A DNA stretch of 20,188 bases, taken from contig DASSDH010000260.1 of the NCBI GenBank assembly GCA_035697245.1, positions 1 through 20,188 of the forward strand, given 5' to 3'. Of this stretch, positions 1-8,793 are shown piece by piece. The stretch comes from JACVRX01 sp035697245 (lineage in GTDB: Bacteria; Actinomycetota; Actinomycetes; Jiangellales; Jiangellaceae). Position 1 is the stretch's first letter; each line of letters starts with the position of its first letter. The position numbers and the translations under genes were made by a program. A model generated the notes under the pieces. That model ran no database searches. It was not told the origin of the DNA and saw only the letters and a list, made by a program, of their open reading frames with translations.

Positions 1-452
1 CAACGTTCCCCTCCGGCGTATTGCGCCTGGCCTATCGTCCAGCACCGCACCAGCAGGACCGGGTATCCGATTAGGTCCACCTGGCTCCCCGGTCAGAACT
101 TCCCACCGTCGACCAACGGAACCGGCCCACAGGCTGTGGCGACAGGGTTCTCGCGGTGGGACAGTGGTGGACAGGTGCTGATCGTGCCGATCGTGCGGAT
201 CTCCTCGCGTTGGTCGGCGCCGAGGGACCGTCTGGGAGGGTGTCGCAGCCGTTCCGGAAGGTCCCGCCTGTCGGGTGTCAATTCCGCGAAGTCGGCAAGA
301 CCTGAGCGCCTCACTGAGCGCACAGAACGCCCCGAGCGCTCCCGTCCCGGGGCCGCTCGTCGGAGGCTTGGCGGGCCGCTTGGGTGGTCAGACGACGGAG
401 CCGGGCGGGGCCCGCAGGTTCCAGTACGCTCCGGCGGGTGGATCTTTGGCGG
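1..452. other. Stretch without a convincing gene
   Basis: Reading frame +1 stays open from position 1 to a TAG at 460-462, but the translation is arginine- and serine-rich with no domain or sensible start. A minus-strand frame (323 down to 93, GTG start) also lacks a ribosome binding site and any recognisable motif. An 8-base direct repeat, GATCGTGC at 180-187 and 189-196, is the only small repeat noticed. I see no tRNA, terminator or mobile-element end here. The left part could be the tail of something outside the window. Confidence 0.4.
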
Positions 453-641
453 ATGGCGTTAGACCTGGCCACTGAGGCACGAGATGACATCAACAAACTG
501 GGCATCTCGATGACGCCCGATCAGAAGCTGGCCACCGCGCTGATCTACGCCACGTTGGCGGTCGCAGAAGAGTTGGCTGGGGATAACCCAACAGCGCCCG
601 GGCCGAACACTCAAGGCACCGCCGGTGTCGTGACGGACTAG
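453..641 (+). CDS. Small orphan protein, 62 aa, function unknown
   Basis: I do not recognise this protein. The frame is open further upstream, but ATG 453 is the first start after which the sequence reads like a normal protein (MALDLATEARDDINKLGISM and on). A weak purine-rich stretch, GGGTGG at about 436-441, precedes it. Residues 1-44 look like two amphipathic helices, rich in Ala, Leu, Asp and Glu, including a TPDQKLATALIYATLAVAEEL segment. The last 18 residues are Pro/Gly/Thr-rich and probably disordered. No signal peptide, transmembrane segment or metal motif is visible. A 12-bp stem-loop 15 bases after the stop could be its terminator. Codon choice is mostly GC-ending, which supports real coding. 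It could be a leftover of an integrated element, but nothing in the sequence proves that. Confidence 0.5.
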   Translation: MALDLATEARDDINKLGISMTPDQKLATALIYATLAVAEELAGDNPTAPGPNTQGTAGVVTD

Positions 642-656
642 GACCACCCTGTCCCC

Positions 657-699
657 GCGATGGCGCCGAAACCGCCCCCCTGCGCTGCGGCGCCATCGC
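657..699 (+). terminator. 12-bp stem-loop after the 62-aa gene
   Basis: GCGATGGCGCCG at 657-668 pairs perfectly with CGGCGCCATCGC at 688-699, with a 19-base loop. It begins 15 bases after the stop codon at 641 and lies between two convergent small genes. There is no T-run, as is usual for actinobacterial hairpin terminators. The role as a terminator is inferred from position. Confidence 0.5.
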
Positions 700-803
700 A
701 CCGGACTGGCCTTCCTAGGTAGTAATCGACCCAACGCGCCATTTCGTTACACCTCCCCTCGAGTGGACCGCCGCTCGCACCCAGAACGGCCAGCGGCGCC
801 ATG

Positions 804-830
804 CGGGTAGTTGGATGACACAGCTACCCG
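804..830 (-). terminator. Stem-loop after the 54-aa minus-strand gene
   Basis: CGGGTAG at 804-810 pairs with CTACCCG at 824-830. In the plus-strand sense the stem extends to 10 bp with one G-U pair. In the minus-strand sense it has 7 perfect pairs, then one mismatch and two more pairs. It lies about 20 bases past the stop of the minus-strand gene (stop at 850-852). No T-run is present. Its role is inferred from position. Confidence 0.4.
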
Positions 831-849
831 GTCAAGCGGCTTTTGCCCC

Positions 850-1014
850 TTATGCGATGCCCCCCTCGTCGTATGACCTGAAGAGGTCCCTGATCCTGCC
901 CAGTGCCTCAGCCGGCGGCAGGTTGCGGTCGAACGCAAGCCGGCGCACAGCGCCGACCAGGCGCAGCAACGCGGCGATGCCATGGCGTGGTTCGGGTGGT
1001 GGAATGGTGCTCAC
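850..1014 (-). CDS. Small orphan protein, 54 aa, GTG start with strong Shine-Dalgarno
   Basis: The minus strand reads GGAGGAGATCGACC and then GTG at 1014-1012, an almost perfect Shine-Dalgarno with normal spacing. The frame runs 54 codons to TAA at 852-850. The product starts MSTIPPPEPRHGIAALLRLV and ends in DLFRSYDEGGIA. After a proline-rich start of about 10 residues it is predicted to form two amphipathic helices: residues 12-30, with basic and hydrophobic faces (ALLRLVGAVRRLAFDR), and residues 34-48 (AEALGRIRDLF). There is no signal peptide or membrane segment. Codons are strongly GC-ending. I do not recognise the family. A strong inverted repeat lies 36 bases upstream of the start and a stem-loop lies downstream, so this looks like a complete one-gene transcription unit. 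A DNA-binding, antitoxin-like or phage-type accessory role is possible but unsupported. Confidence 0.6.
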   Translation of the reverse strand: MSTIPPPEPRHGIAALLRLVGAVRRLAFDRNLPPAEALGRIRDLFRSYDEGGIA

Positions 1015-1049
1015 GGTCGATCTCCTCCGCTTTAGGTGATCGGTCGAGG

Positions 1050-1079
1050 CCTCGGCAGGTGTTCGAGCACCTGTCGGGG
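1050..1079. promoter_or_regulatory. 12-bp inverted repeat upstream of the 54-aa gene
   Basis: CCTCGGCAGGTG at 1050-1061 and CACCTGTCGGGG at 1068-1079 form a 12-pair stem (two G-T pairs) around a 6-base TTCGAG loop. The inner CAGGTG/CACCTG half-sites are perfect. The repeat sits 36 bases upstream of the GTG of the minus-strand 54-aa gene, where an operator or leader hairpin would be expected. It could equally end a transcript coming from the right. I see no clear -35/-10 pair. Confidence 0.4.
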
Positions 1080-1261
1080 CCGCCTTGTTGATCTAGGTCA
1101 GTCCGCAGAAAGTCCGCGGGACGTTGAATAACGGCGGGTAATGGCGAGAAACGACGAGTAAGTAAACGCGCAGGTCAGAGCCGCCTTCGCCGCAAACCAG
1201 CAGGTCAGCGGGGGACCCCGAGGACTTCCTGTTCAACTCCTTCCAGGAGCTGGTCACCCCG

Positions 1262-2593
1262 GTGTTCGAGCAGGTGGAGCCGAACGAGGTGACCTACGTC
1301 CCCAACGAGGACTTCATCACGATGGATTACTCCGGCAGTGGTGACGTCACTGCGCCGCTGCAGGCGGTCGACTTGGTGCTGCCACCAGGGGCAGCGGCCA
1401 GCACGTCGAACAGCGGCTGCGAGGCGGATGACTTCGCCGACTTCGAGGCGGGAAACATCGCTCTGATCCAGCGCGGGACCTGCGACTTCGCGGTCAAGGC
1501 CGCGAACGCCTTCGATGCCGGCGCCGTCGGGGTGATCATCTTCAACGAGGGTCAGGAGGGGCGTACGGAAACCCTGGCGGGCACGCTGGGCGACGCCTTT
1601 TCCGACGACCTTCCGGTCATCGGTACGTCGTTCGAGATCGGCAACGAGCTCGCCGCGCTGCTCGAGGAGGGCGAGGTCGTCATCCACCTCTTGACCGAGA
1701 CGCTGATCGAGCTGGACGTGCCCACGCAGAACCTGATCGCCGAGACGCCCACGGGCCGCGACGACCGCGTCATCATGGCCGGCGCCCACCTCGACTCCGT
1801 ACCCGCCGGTCCCGGCATCGAGGACAACGGCACAGGCTCGGCAACGCTGCTCGAGACCGCACTGCAGATCGCCGAGCTGGGGATCGAGCCGCGCAACACG
1901 ATCCGGTTCGCCTGGTGGGGCGCCGAGGAGGCAGGCCTGATCGGCTCCCAGTTCTACGTCGACAGTCTGACGAAGCCGGAGGTCAAGGCAGAGATCGAGC
2001 TGTACCTCAACTTCGACATGATCGGTTCGCCGAACTTCGCGCGGTTCATCTATGACGGCGACGGCTCAGCGTTCGGCATCAAGGGCCCGAGCGGCAGCGA
2101 CGACATCGAACAGGTCTTCGAGGACTTCTTCGACTCGCAGGGTCTGGCGTCCGAGCCGACGGCCTTCGACGGACGGTCGGACTACGACGCGTTCATCACG
2201 GCTGGGATTCCTGCCGGTGGCCTCTTTACCGGCGCGGAAGACAACAAGACCGTCGAACAGGTGGCCCTCTACGGCGGCCTGGCGACGTTCGACGGCGAGG
2301 TTGTGGCGTACGACCCGTGCTACCACCAGGCATGCGACAGCCTCGACCCGATCTCCGACGGCGCCGATGCGGGCCTGTACACAGCCCTCAACGAGGCCTA
2401 CGACGGTGCTCTCGAGTACAACGGTGTGATCAGCAACGTCAACACGCTGGTCCTCGAGCAGATGGCCGACGCGGTGGCGCACGCCGTGCTGCTCTACGCC
2501 ATGTCCACCAGCTCGGTCAGCGGTACCGGCCAGGCCTCCGATCAAGCGGCGGTGGCGGCGGGGGAGCGGCTCGGCGCGCACTTCAGGCGCTGA
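1262..2593 (+). CDS. M28 family metallopeptidase with PA domain, N-terminally truncated (probable gene remnant)
   Basis: This is a zinc aminopeptidase of family M28 of the secreted actinobacterial type. Numbering from GTG 1262, a PA (protease-associated) domain spans about residues 30-150 and the peptidase core about 155-420. The usual di-zinc set is present: H176 and D188 (HLDSVPAGPGIEDNG), E222-E223 (WWGAEEAG), D252 (NFDMIGS) and H355 within DPCYHQACD, where C353 and C358 may form a disulfide. From memory of the family, intact proteins carry a signal peptide and roughly 80-100 more residues; these are absent. The frame opens only at 1166 after a TAA at 1163-1165. Family-like sequence (FLFNSFQELVTPVFEQV) begins near 1223, upstream of the GTG, so the true start is not real or not here. 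Without a signal peptide the product would not be exported. It may be a pseudogene. Confidence 0.75.
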   Translation: MFEQVEPNEVTYVPNEDFITMDYSGSGDVTAPLQAVDLVLPPGAAASTSNSGCEADDFADFEAGNIALIQRGTCDFAVKAANAFDAGAVGVIIFNEGQEGRTETLAGTLGDAFSDDLPVIGTSFEIGNELAALLEEGEVVIHLLTETLIELDVPTQNLIAETPTGRDDRVIMAGAHLDSVPAGPGIEDNGTGSATLLETALQIAELGIEPRNTIRFAWWGAEEAGLIGSQFYVDSLTKPEVKAEIELYLNFDMIGSPNFARFIYDGDGSAFGIKGPSGSDDIEQVFEDFFDSQGLASEPTAFDGRSDYDAFITAGIPAGGLFTGAEDNKTVEQVALYGGLATFDGEVVAYDPCYHQACDSLDPISDGADAGLYTALNEAYDGALEYNGVISNVNTLVLEQMADAVAHAVLLYAMSTSSVSGTGQASDQAAVAAGERLGAHFRR

Positions 2594-2617
2594 CGCTGTA
2601 GTCCGTTCACGGCGATA

Positions 2618-2660
2618 CACGGCTCGGTCGCAGCACCCACGGTGCTGCGACCGAGCCGTG
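2618..2660 (+). terminator. Perfect 20-bp hairpin after the peptidase gene
   Basis: CACGGCTCGGTCGCAGCACC at 2618-2637 is exactly complementary to 2641-2660, with only a 3-base loop (CAC). It starts 25 bases after the peptidase stop and lies ahead of pcrA. No T-run follows. A perfect stem this long next to a stop codon is a strong intrinsic terminator candidate, and it would insulate pcrA from upstream transcription. Confidence 0.8.
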
Positions 2661-2775
2661 CGCCACTGTTGATCCAGTCTGCCGCAGACGGCGAGCCCGC
2701 TCGGGCGCTTGGTGTGCCATGGCGAGCGTCGGTCGAAGCGACAGTCTGCCCAGCCTCCTAGACTCGATGCTCGAG

Positions 2776-5121
2776 ATGAGCGCACTCTTCGACGACCTCC
2801 CGATGGCGGTCCCCGATCCCCCGGAAGGGGGCGGTGGACGACGTCGGACCGATCCCGAGTCGGTGCTCGAGCGACTCAACGGCCCGCAACGCGAGGCCGT
2901 GACTCACGTCGGATCGCCGCTGCTCATCGTGGCCGGCGCCGGCTCGGGCAAGACGCGTGTACTGACCCGGCGGATCGCGTATCTACTCGCCGCCCGCGAA
3001 GTGCACCCGGGCTCGGTGCTCGCGATCACGTTCACGAACAAGGCCGCCGGCGAGATGAAGCAGCGCGTGGCAGCACTGGTCGGCCGGCGAGCCAACGTGA
3101 TGTGGGTGTCGACGTTCCACTCCGCGTGCGTCCGGATCCTGCGCCGGGAGGCGAAGCGGTTCGGGTTCACGTCGTCGTTCACGATCTACGACCAGACCGA
3201 CTCAGAGCGGCTCATGAGGCTGGTTTGCCGCGATCTCGACCTCGACCCCAAGCGTTATCCGCCGCGGCAGTTCAGTAACAAGATCAGCGCGATGAAGAAC
3301 GAGCTCGTCGACCACGAGACAGCCGCCGCGCGCGCTACCACGGGGCACGAGAAGCTCGTCGCCGAGGCATACGGCGTCTATCAGCGCCGGCTGGCCGAGG
3401 CCAACGCCTTCGATTTCGACGATCTGATCATGACCGCGGTTCATCTACTGCAGGCGTTTCCCGAGGTCGCCGAGCAATATCGCCGGCGGTTCCGGCACGT
3501 CCTCGTCGACGAGTACCAGGACACCAACCACGCTCAGTACGTGCTGGTCCGGGAGCTGGTCGGCACCAGGCAGCGGCGCACGGTGGAAGGCGACCTGGTC
3601 GGGCCGGCGTCGTCGACGCCCGAGCTTGCGCCGGCCGAGCTCTGTGTCGTCGGTGACGCCGACCAGTCGATCTACGCCTTCCGTGGCGCGACGATCCGCA
3701 ACATCCTGCAGTTCGAGACCGACTACCCCGACGCCCGGGTGATCCTGCTCGAACAGAACTACCGGTCGACGCAGACCATCCTGTCCGCGGCCAACGCCGT
3801 CATCTCCCGCAACCCCGACCGCAAGCCGAAGCGGTTGTGGACCGACAGCGGCGATGGCCCGAAGGTGGTCGGCTACGTCGCCGACGACGAGCACATGGAA
3901 GCCCAGTTCGTCGCTGAGGAGATCGACCGGCTCGGCGACGAAGCCCTGGCCAAGTCTGGCGACGTGGCGGTGTTCTACCGCACCAACGCGCAGTCCCGGG
4001 TCCTGGAAGAGGTGTTCGTCCGGGTCGGGTTGCCCTACCGGGTCGTCGGCGGGGTCCGGTTCTACGAGCGGCGGGAGATCCGGGACGCGCTCGCCTACCT
4101 GCGCACCGTGGCGAACCCGGACGACTCGGTGTCGCTCCGACGCATCCTCAACGTTCCACGCCGGGCCATCGGCGACCGTTCCGAGAGCCTCATCGAGGCG
4201 CTCGCACAGCGGGAGGGGATCACGTTCTGGCAGGCGTCGCGCCGGGCAGCAGATGCGCCGGGGATCGCAACACGGTCGGTCCGGGCGATCGAGTCGTTCG
4301 TGGCGCTGATCGATGAGCTCCGTGCGCTGGTCGCCGACGGTGGGAAGCCGGCGGCAATCCTCGAGGCGGTGCTGGAGCGCACCGGCTACCTGGCGGAGCT
4401 GGCAGCGTCGAATGATCCTCAAGACGAGACTCGGGTGGACAACCTGCGGGAACTGGTCGCCGTCGCGGGTGAATTCGAAGCGTCGGCGGTCGACGACGAG
4501 GGCGCGACTCTGAACGGGTTCCTGGAGCGGGTCAGCCTGGTCGCTGACGCCGACGAGATCCCGGAAGGTGAGGACCACGAGGGTGTGGTCACGCTGATGA
4601 CGCTGCACACGGCCAAGGGGCTGGAGTTCCCGGTCGTTTTCCTGACCGGGCTCGAGGACGGTGTGTTCCCGCACATGCGGTCCCTCTCCGAGCCGCGCGA
4701 GCTAGAAGAGGAGCGGCGCCTCGCGTACGTGGGGATCACCCGGGCGCGCGAACGGCTCTACCTGTCCCGGGCGACTGTGCGCAGTGCCTGGGGTGCGCCC
4801 AGCCACAATCCGCCGTCGCGGTTCCTCGACGAGATCCCGACCGAGCTCGTGGACTGGCAGCGGACCGAGGCTGAGCAGACCCGCTGGGCGTCCCGACCGG
4901 ACCGATCCCTGTCCGCGCGACGTTCCACGCCGACGGCCCGTCCGCCCGAGCGACCGATCCCCGTCCTGTCCTCGGGCGACCGGGTCACCCACGACGCCTT
5001 CGGGCTCGGGACCGTTGTCGCCACGTTCGGGGCCGGTGAGCACGCCCAAGCCACCGTCGACTTCGGTGCGTCGGGCTTGAAGACGCTGCTTCTCCGCTAT
5101 GCCCCTGTGGTGAAGCTGTGA
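2776..5121 (+). CDS. pcrA: ATP-dependent DNA helicase PcrA/UvrD (superfamily 1A)
   Basis: This is a 3'-5' DNA helicase acting in excision repair, replication-fork maintenance and removal of bound proteins. All superfamily 1 motifs are present: Q motif LNGPQREAV, Walker A GAGSGKT (residues 54-60), motif Ia ITFTNKAAGEM, motif II VDEYQDTN (D245-E246), motif III VVGDADQSIYAFRGA, motif IV LEQNYRST, motif V TLHTAKGLEFPVVFL and motif VI RRLAYVGITRARERLYL. The C-terminus has the Tudor-like tail typical of PcrA (GDRVTHDAFGLGTV and on). A 20-plus residue loop rich in Pro, Ala and Ser lies just before motif III. I chose ATG 2776 because actinobacterial PcrA proteins begin MSxLFDD; in-frame ATGs at 2719 and 2767 would add 19 or 3 residues. 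None has a Shine-Dalgarno. TAGACT at 2759-2764 could be a -10 box for a leaderless or very short-leader mRNA. It stands alone and converges with the sdh operon. Confidence 0.95.
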   Translation: MSALFDDLPMAVPDPPEGGGGRRRTDPESVLERLNGPQREAVTHVGSPLLIVAGAGSGKTRVLTRRIAYLLAAREVHPGSVLAITFTNKAAGEMKQRVAALVGRRANVMWVSTFHSACVRILRREAKRFGFTSSFTIYDQTDSERLMRLVCRDLDLDPKRYPPRQFSNKISAMKNELVDHETAAARATTGHEKLVAEAYGVYQRRLAEANAFDFDDLIMTAVHLLQAFPEVAEQYRRRFRHVLVDEYQDTNHAQYVLVRELVGTRQRRTVEGDLVGPASSTPELAPAELCVVGDADQSIYAFRGATIRNILQFETDYPDARVILLEQNYRSTQTILSAANAVISRNPDRKPKRLWTDSGDGPKVVGYVADDEHMEAQFVAEEIDRLGDEALAKSGDVAVFYRTNAQSRVLEEVFVRVGLPYRVVGGVRFYERREIRDALAYLRTVANPDDSVSLRRILNVPRRAIGDRSESLIEALAQREGITFWQASRRAADAPGIATRSVRAIESFVALIDELRALVADGGKPAAILEAVLERTGYLAELAASNDPQDETRVDNLRELVAVAGEFEASAVDDEGATLNGFLERVSLVADADEIPEGEDHEGVVTLMTLHTAKGLEFPVVFLTGLEDGVFPHMRSLSEPRELEEERRLAYVGITRARERLYLSRATVRSAWGAPSHNPPSRFLDEIPTELVDWQRTEAEQTRWASRPDRSLSARRSTPTARPPERPIPVLSSGDRVTHDAFGLGTVVATFGAGEHAQATVDFGASGLKTLLLRYAPVVKL

Positions 5122-5163
5122 CCTATGAGCCAACGGTGGAGGGCAACCCGAGGTGAGTGGGCC

Positions 5164-5957
5164 CTAGACCCGGCGGAAGATCAGGGCGCGCTTGACCTCC
5201 TGGATCGCCTTGGTGACCTCGATGCCGCGAGGGCAGGCCTCGGTGCAGTTGAAAGTCGTCCGGCAGCGCCAGACACCCTCGCGGTCGTTGAGGATCTCCA
5301 GGCGCTCGTCGGCTCCCTCGTCGCGGCTGTCGAAGATGAACCGATGCGCACCGACGATCGCCTGCGGCCCGAAGTACTGGCCGTCGTTCCAATAGACCGG
5401 GCACGACGTAGTGCAGGCCGCGCAGAGGATGCACTTAGTAGTGTCGTCGTAACGTTCGCGCTCCTCCTGTGATTGCAGCCGCTCGCGAGTCGGCTCATTG
5501 CCGGTCGTGACCAGGTAGGGCATCACCGACCGGTACGCCTCGAAGAACGGCTCCATGTCGACGATGAGGTCCTTGAGAACCGACAGGCCCTTGATCGGCT
5601 CGACGGTGACCTCGGACTCGGGATTCACGTCGCGCACCAGGGTCTTACAAGCGAGCCGGTTGCGACCGTTGATCCGCATCGCGTCGGAGCCGCAGATACC
5701 GTGTGCGCACGAGCGTCGGAACGTCAGCGAGCCGTCGATTTCCCACTTCACCTTGTGCAGCGCGTCGAGGAGCCGGTCCGTCGGCTCGGCGGACACGGTG
5801 TAGGTCTCCCAATGCGGCTCAGCGTCACGCTCGGGGTCGTATCGGCGGATCTTCAGCGTGAGGTCGAAACTCTTGGAGACCCACTTGTGCTGCTGCGTGC
5901 CGGGCATGGCCTGACGGGAGGCCGGCAGGTACGGGTCGAAGGCCGGATCGGTGGCCA

Positions 5958-5958
<1 letters not shown>
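5164..5958 (-). CDS. sdhB: Succinate dehydrogenase iron-sulfur subunit
   Basis: SdhB carries electrons from the flavin of SdhA to the quinone site through three Fe-S clusters on the cytoplasmic face of the membrane. The 264-residue protein shows the [2Fe-2S] ligands C84, C89 and C104, with D92 replacing the usual cysteine as in E. coli. The [4Fe-4S] motif is C176-x2-C179-x2-C182. C186 plus C232 and C238 are the probable [3Fe-4S] ligands, with C242 nearby. Its ATG overlaps the sdhA stop by one base (TGATG), so translation is probably coupled. It is the last gene of the operon. Only 42 bases separate its stop from the convergent pcrA stop, and no hairpin terminator is seen there. An internal Met18 is a possible alternative start. 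Confidence 0.96.
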
Positions 5959-7700
<1,742 letters not shown>

Positions 7701-7713
7701 GACCGCGCCCTCT

Positions 7714-8151
7714 CTACGCTCGGCAGAACGACGACAGCAGCTCGGCGGGCTCACCGGCCGGGCACGGGTCGAAGGAGAAGATGACCAGCGTGCCGAGCAG
7801 GATGGTCGTCACCGACGCCACGTAGAGCAGCATCTTCAGCCAGAACCGGGTCTGGTCGCGCTCGGCGTAGTCGTTGATGACCGTCCGCAGCCCGTTGGTC
7901 CCGTGGATCATCGCGAGCCACAGCATCAGCAGATCCCAGACCTGCCAGAACGGATTGGCCCACTTGCCGGAGACGAACGCGAAGTCGATCGCCGAGATGC
8001 CCTCACCGGCGACCAGGTTGACGAACAGGTGCCCGAATACCAGCACGACGAGGAACACGCCGGAAACCCGCATGAACAGCCAGGCGTAGAGCTCGGTGTT
8101 CAGGGCGCCAGGTCGGTGGTAGGGGCTGCGCGGTGCGGAGATCGTCGTCAT
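7714..8151 (-). CDS. sdhD: Succinate dehydrogenase membrane anchor subunit SdhD
   Basis: This is one of two membrane anchors that bind heme b and the quinone and hold SdhAB at the membrane. The 145-residue protein has three hydrophobic helices (about residues 22-47, 66-92 and 103-126). H83 in HGTNGLRTVINDY matches the heme-ligand histidine, and D94-Y95, 11 residues later, matches the Asp-Tyr pair of the quinone site, at the same spacing I recall for E. coli SdhD. Its ATG is 7 bases after the sdhC stop, and GGGGAG at the end of sdhC can serve as ribosome binding site. The C-terminal tail (CPAGEPAELLSSFCRA) is hydrophilic. Confidence 0.92.
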   Translation of the reverse strand: MTTISAPRSPYHRPGALNTELYAWLFMRVSGVFLVVLVFGHLFVNLVAGEGISAIDFAFVSGKWANPFWQVWDLLMLWLAMIHGTNGLRTVINDYAERDQTRFWLKMLLYVASVTTILLGTLVIFSFDPCPAGEPAELLSSFCRA

Positions 8152-8158
8152 CGACCGG

Positions 8159-8536
8159 TCACTCCCCGAACACGTGCATGAGATGGCGGATCGTGAACGG
8201 CACCATCAACACCACCCAAAGGCCTAGAACACCGAACAGCATCCGCCGGTGGAATCGCGGGCCCTGGAACCAGAAGTCGACCAACACGATGCGCAGCCCG
8301 TTGAGGGCGTGATATGCCACCGCTGCGACCAGTCCGATCTCGAGCAGACCAACGATCGGGTTCTTGTACGTCGCGATCACGGTGTTGTAGATCTCGGGCG
8401 AGACTCGGACCAACGCCGTGTCCAGGACGTGGGCGAACAGGAAGAAGAAGATTCCCACCCCCGTCACGCGGTGCGCGACCCATGACCACATGCCCTCACG
8501 GCCGCGGTAGATCGTGCCCGCTGGAGCGTTGGGCAT
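8159..8536 (-). CDS. sdhC: Succinate dehydrogenase cytochrome b556 subunit SdhC
   Basis: This is the first gene of the sdhCDAB operon and a heme b and quinone binding anchor. The start is ATG 8536 (MPNAPAGTIYRGREGMWSWV), which has GGAGG 8 bases upstream and matches the family N-terminus. The longer open frame to 8647 has no ribosome binding site. The 125-residue protein has three transmembrane helices (about residues 25-45, 62-86 and 98-119). H22-R23-x-T-G is the SdhC family motif, and H76 in YHALNGLR is the expected heme ligand. The operon probably starts from a promoter in 8537-8793, shared divergently with the gene at 8794. I could not find a clear -35/-10 pair there. Confidence 0.93.
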   Translation of the reverse strand: MPNAPAGTIYRGREGMWSWVAHRVTGVGIFFFLFAHVLDTALVRVSPEIYNTVIATYKNPIVGLLEIGLVAAVAYHALNGLRIVLVDFWFQGPRFHRRMLFGVLGLWVVLMVPFTIRHLMHVFGE

Positions 8537-8694
8537 ACCGGCCGCCTCCGCTCGGCGTCGGGACTCGTGAACCGACCGCCGTGTGCCGGCGGCGCAGTGC
8601 CCGAGCGGCCGGGCACGATCGCGCCGGCCTGCGATCATCGTAGTCACGCGCGCCCCGCACGTCCGTGGTCCAGATCACCCCGACGCCAGGTCCG

Positions 8695-8715
8695 TCGTCT
8701 CAGCATTCGAGACGA
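8695..8715. promoter_or_regulatory. 7-7-7 inverted repeat in the sdhC / 8794 divergent region
   Basis: TCGTCTC at 8695-8701 and GAGACGA at 8709-8715 form a perfect inverted repeat with a 7-base spacer, in the 257-base region between the divergent sdhC and the gene at 8794. The size and symmetry fit a dimeric repressor or activator site. TACGGT at about 8721-8726 just to the right could be a -10 box for the plus-strand gene. No factor can be named. Confidence 0.3.
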
Positions 8716-8793
8716 GGCTTACGGTCCGCCGGAGCATCGCATCAAGATCGAGTTCGGGTCGTCGACGGCGACGAGTCGAGGAGGGGCGTTGTG

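Noticed and set aside
93..323. 76-codon minus-strand frame with GTG start
   Set aside because: No Shine-Dalgarno, mixed codon use and no family resemblance; cannot be supported, though not excluded.
136..462. 108-codon plus-strand open frame at the left edge
   Set aside because: Arg/Ser/Gly-rich low-complexity translation, no ribosome binding site and no domain; it overlaps the start of the better supported 62-aa frame.
1166..1225. Possible frameshifted N-terminus of the M28 peptidase (one frame reads AAFAANQQVSGG)
   Set aside because: The resemblance to the family is only a few residues and stops at once upstream, so a frameshift is not shown; truncation is the simpler reading.
3445..4674. 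409-codon minus-strand open frame inside pcrA
   Set aside because: It lies wholly antisense to a helicase with every family motif. Long antisense frames are expected in GC-rich DNA, and the translation is Arg/Val/Asp/Gly-rich with no motif.
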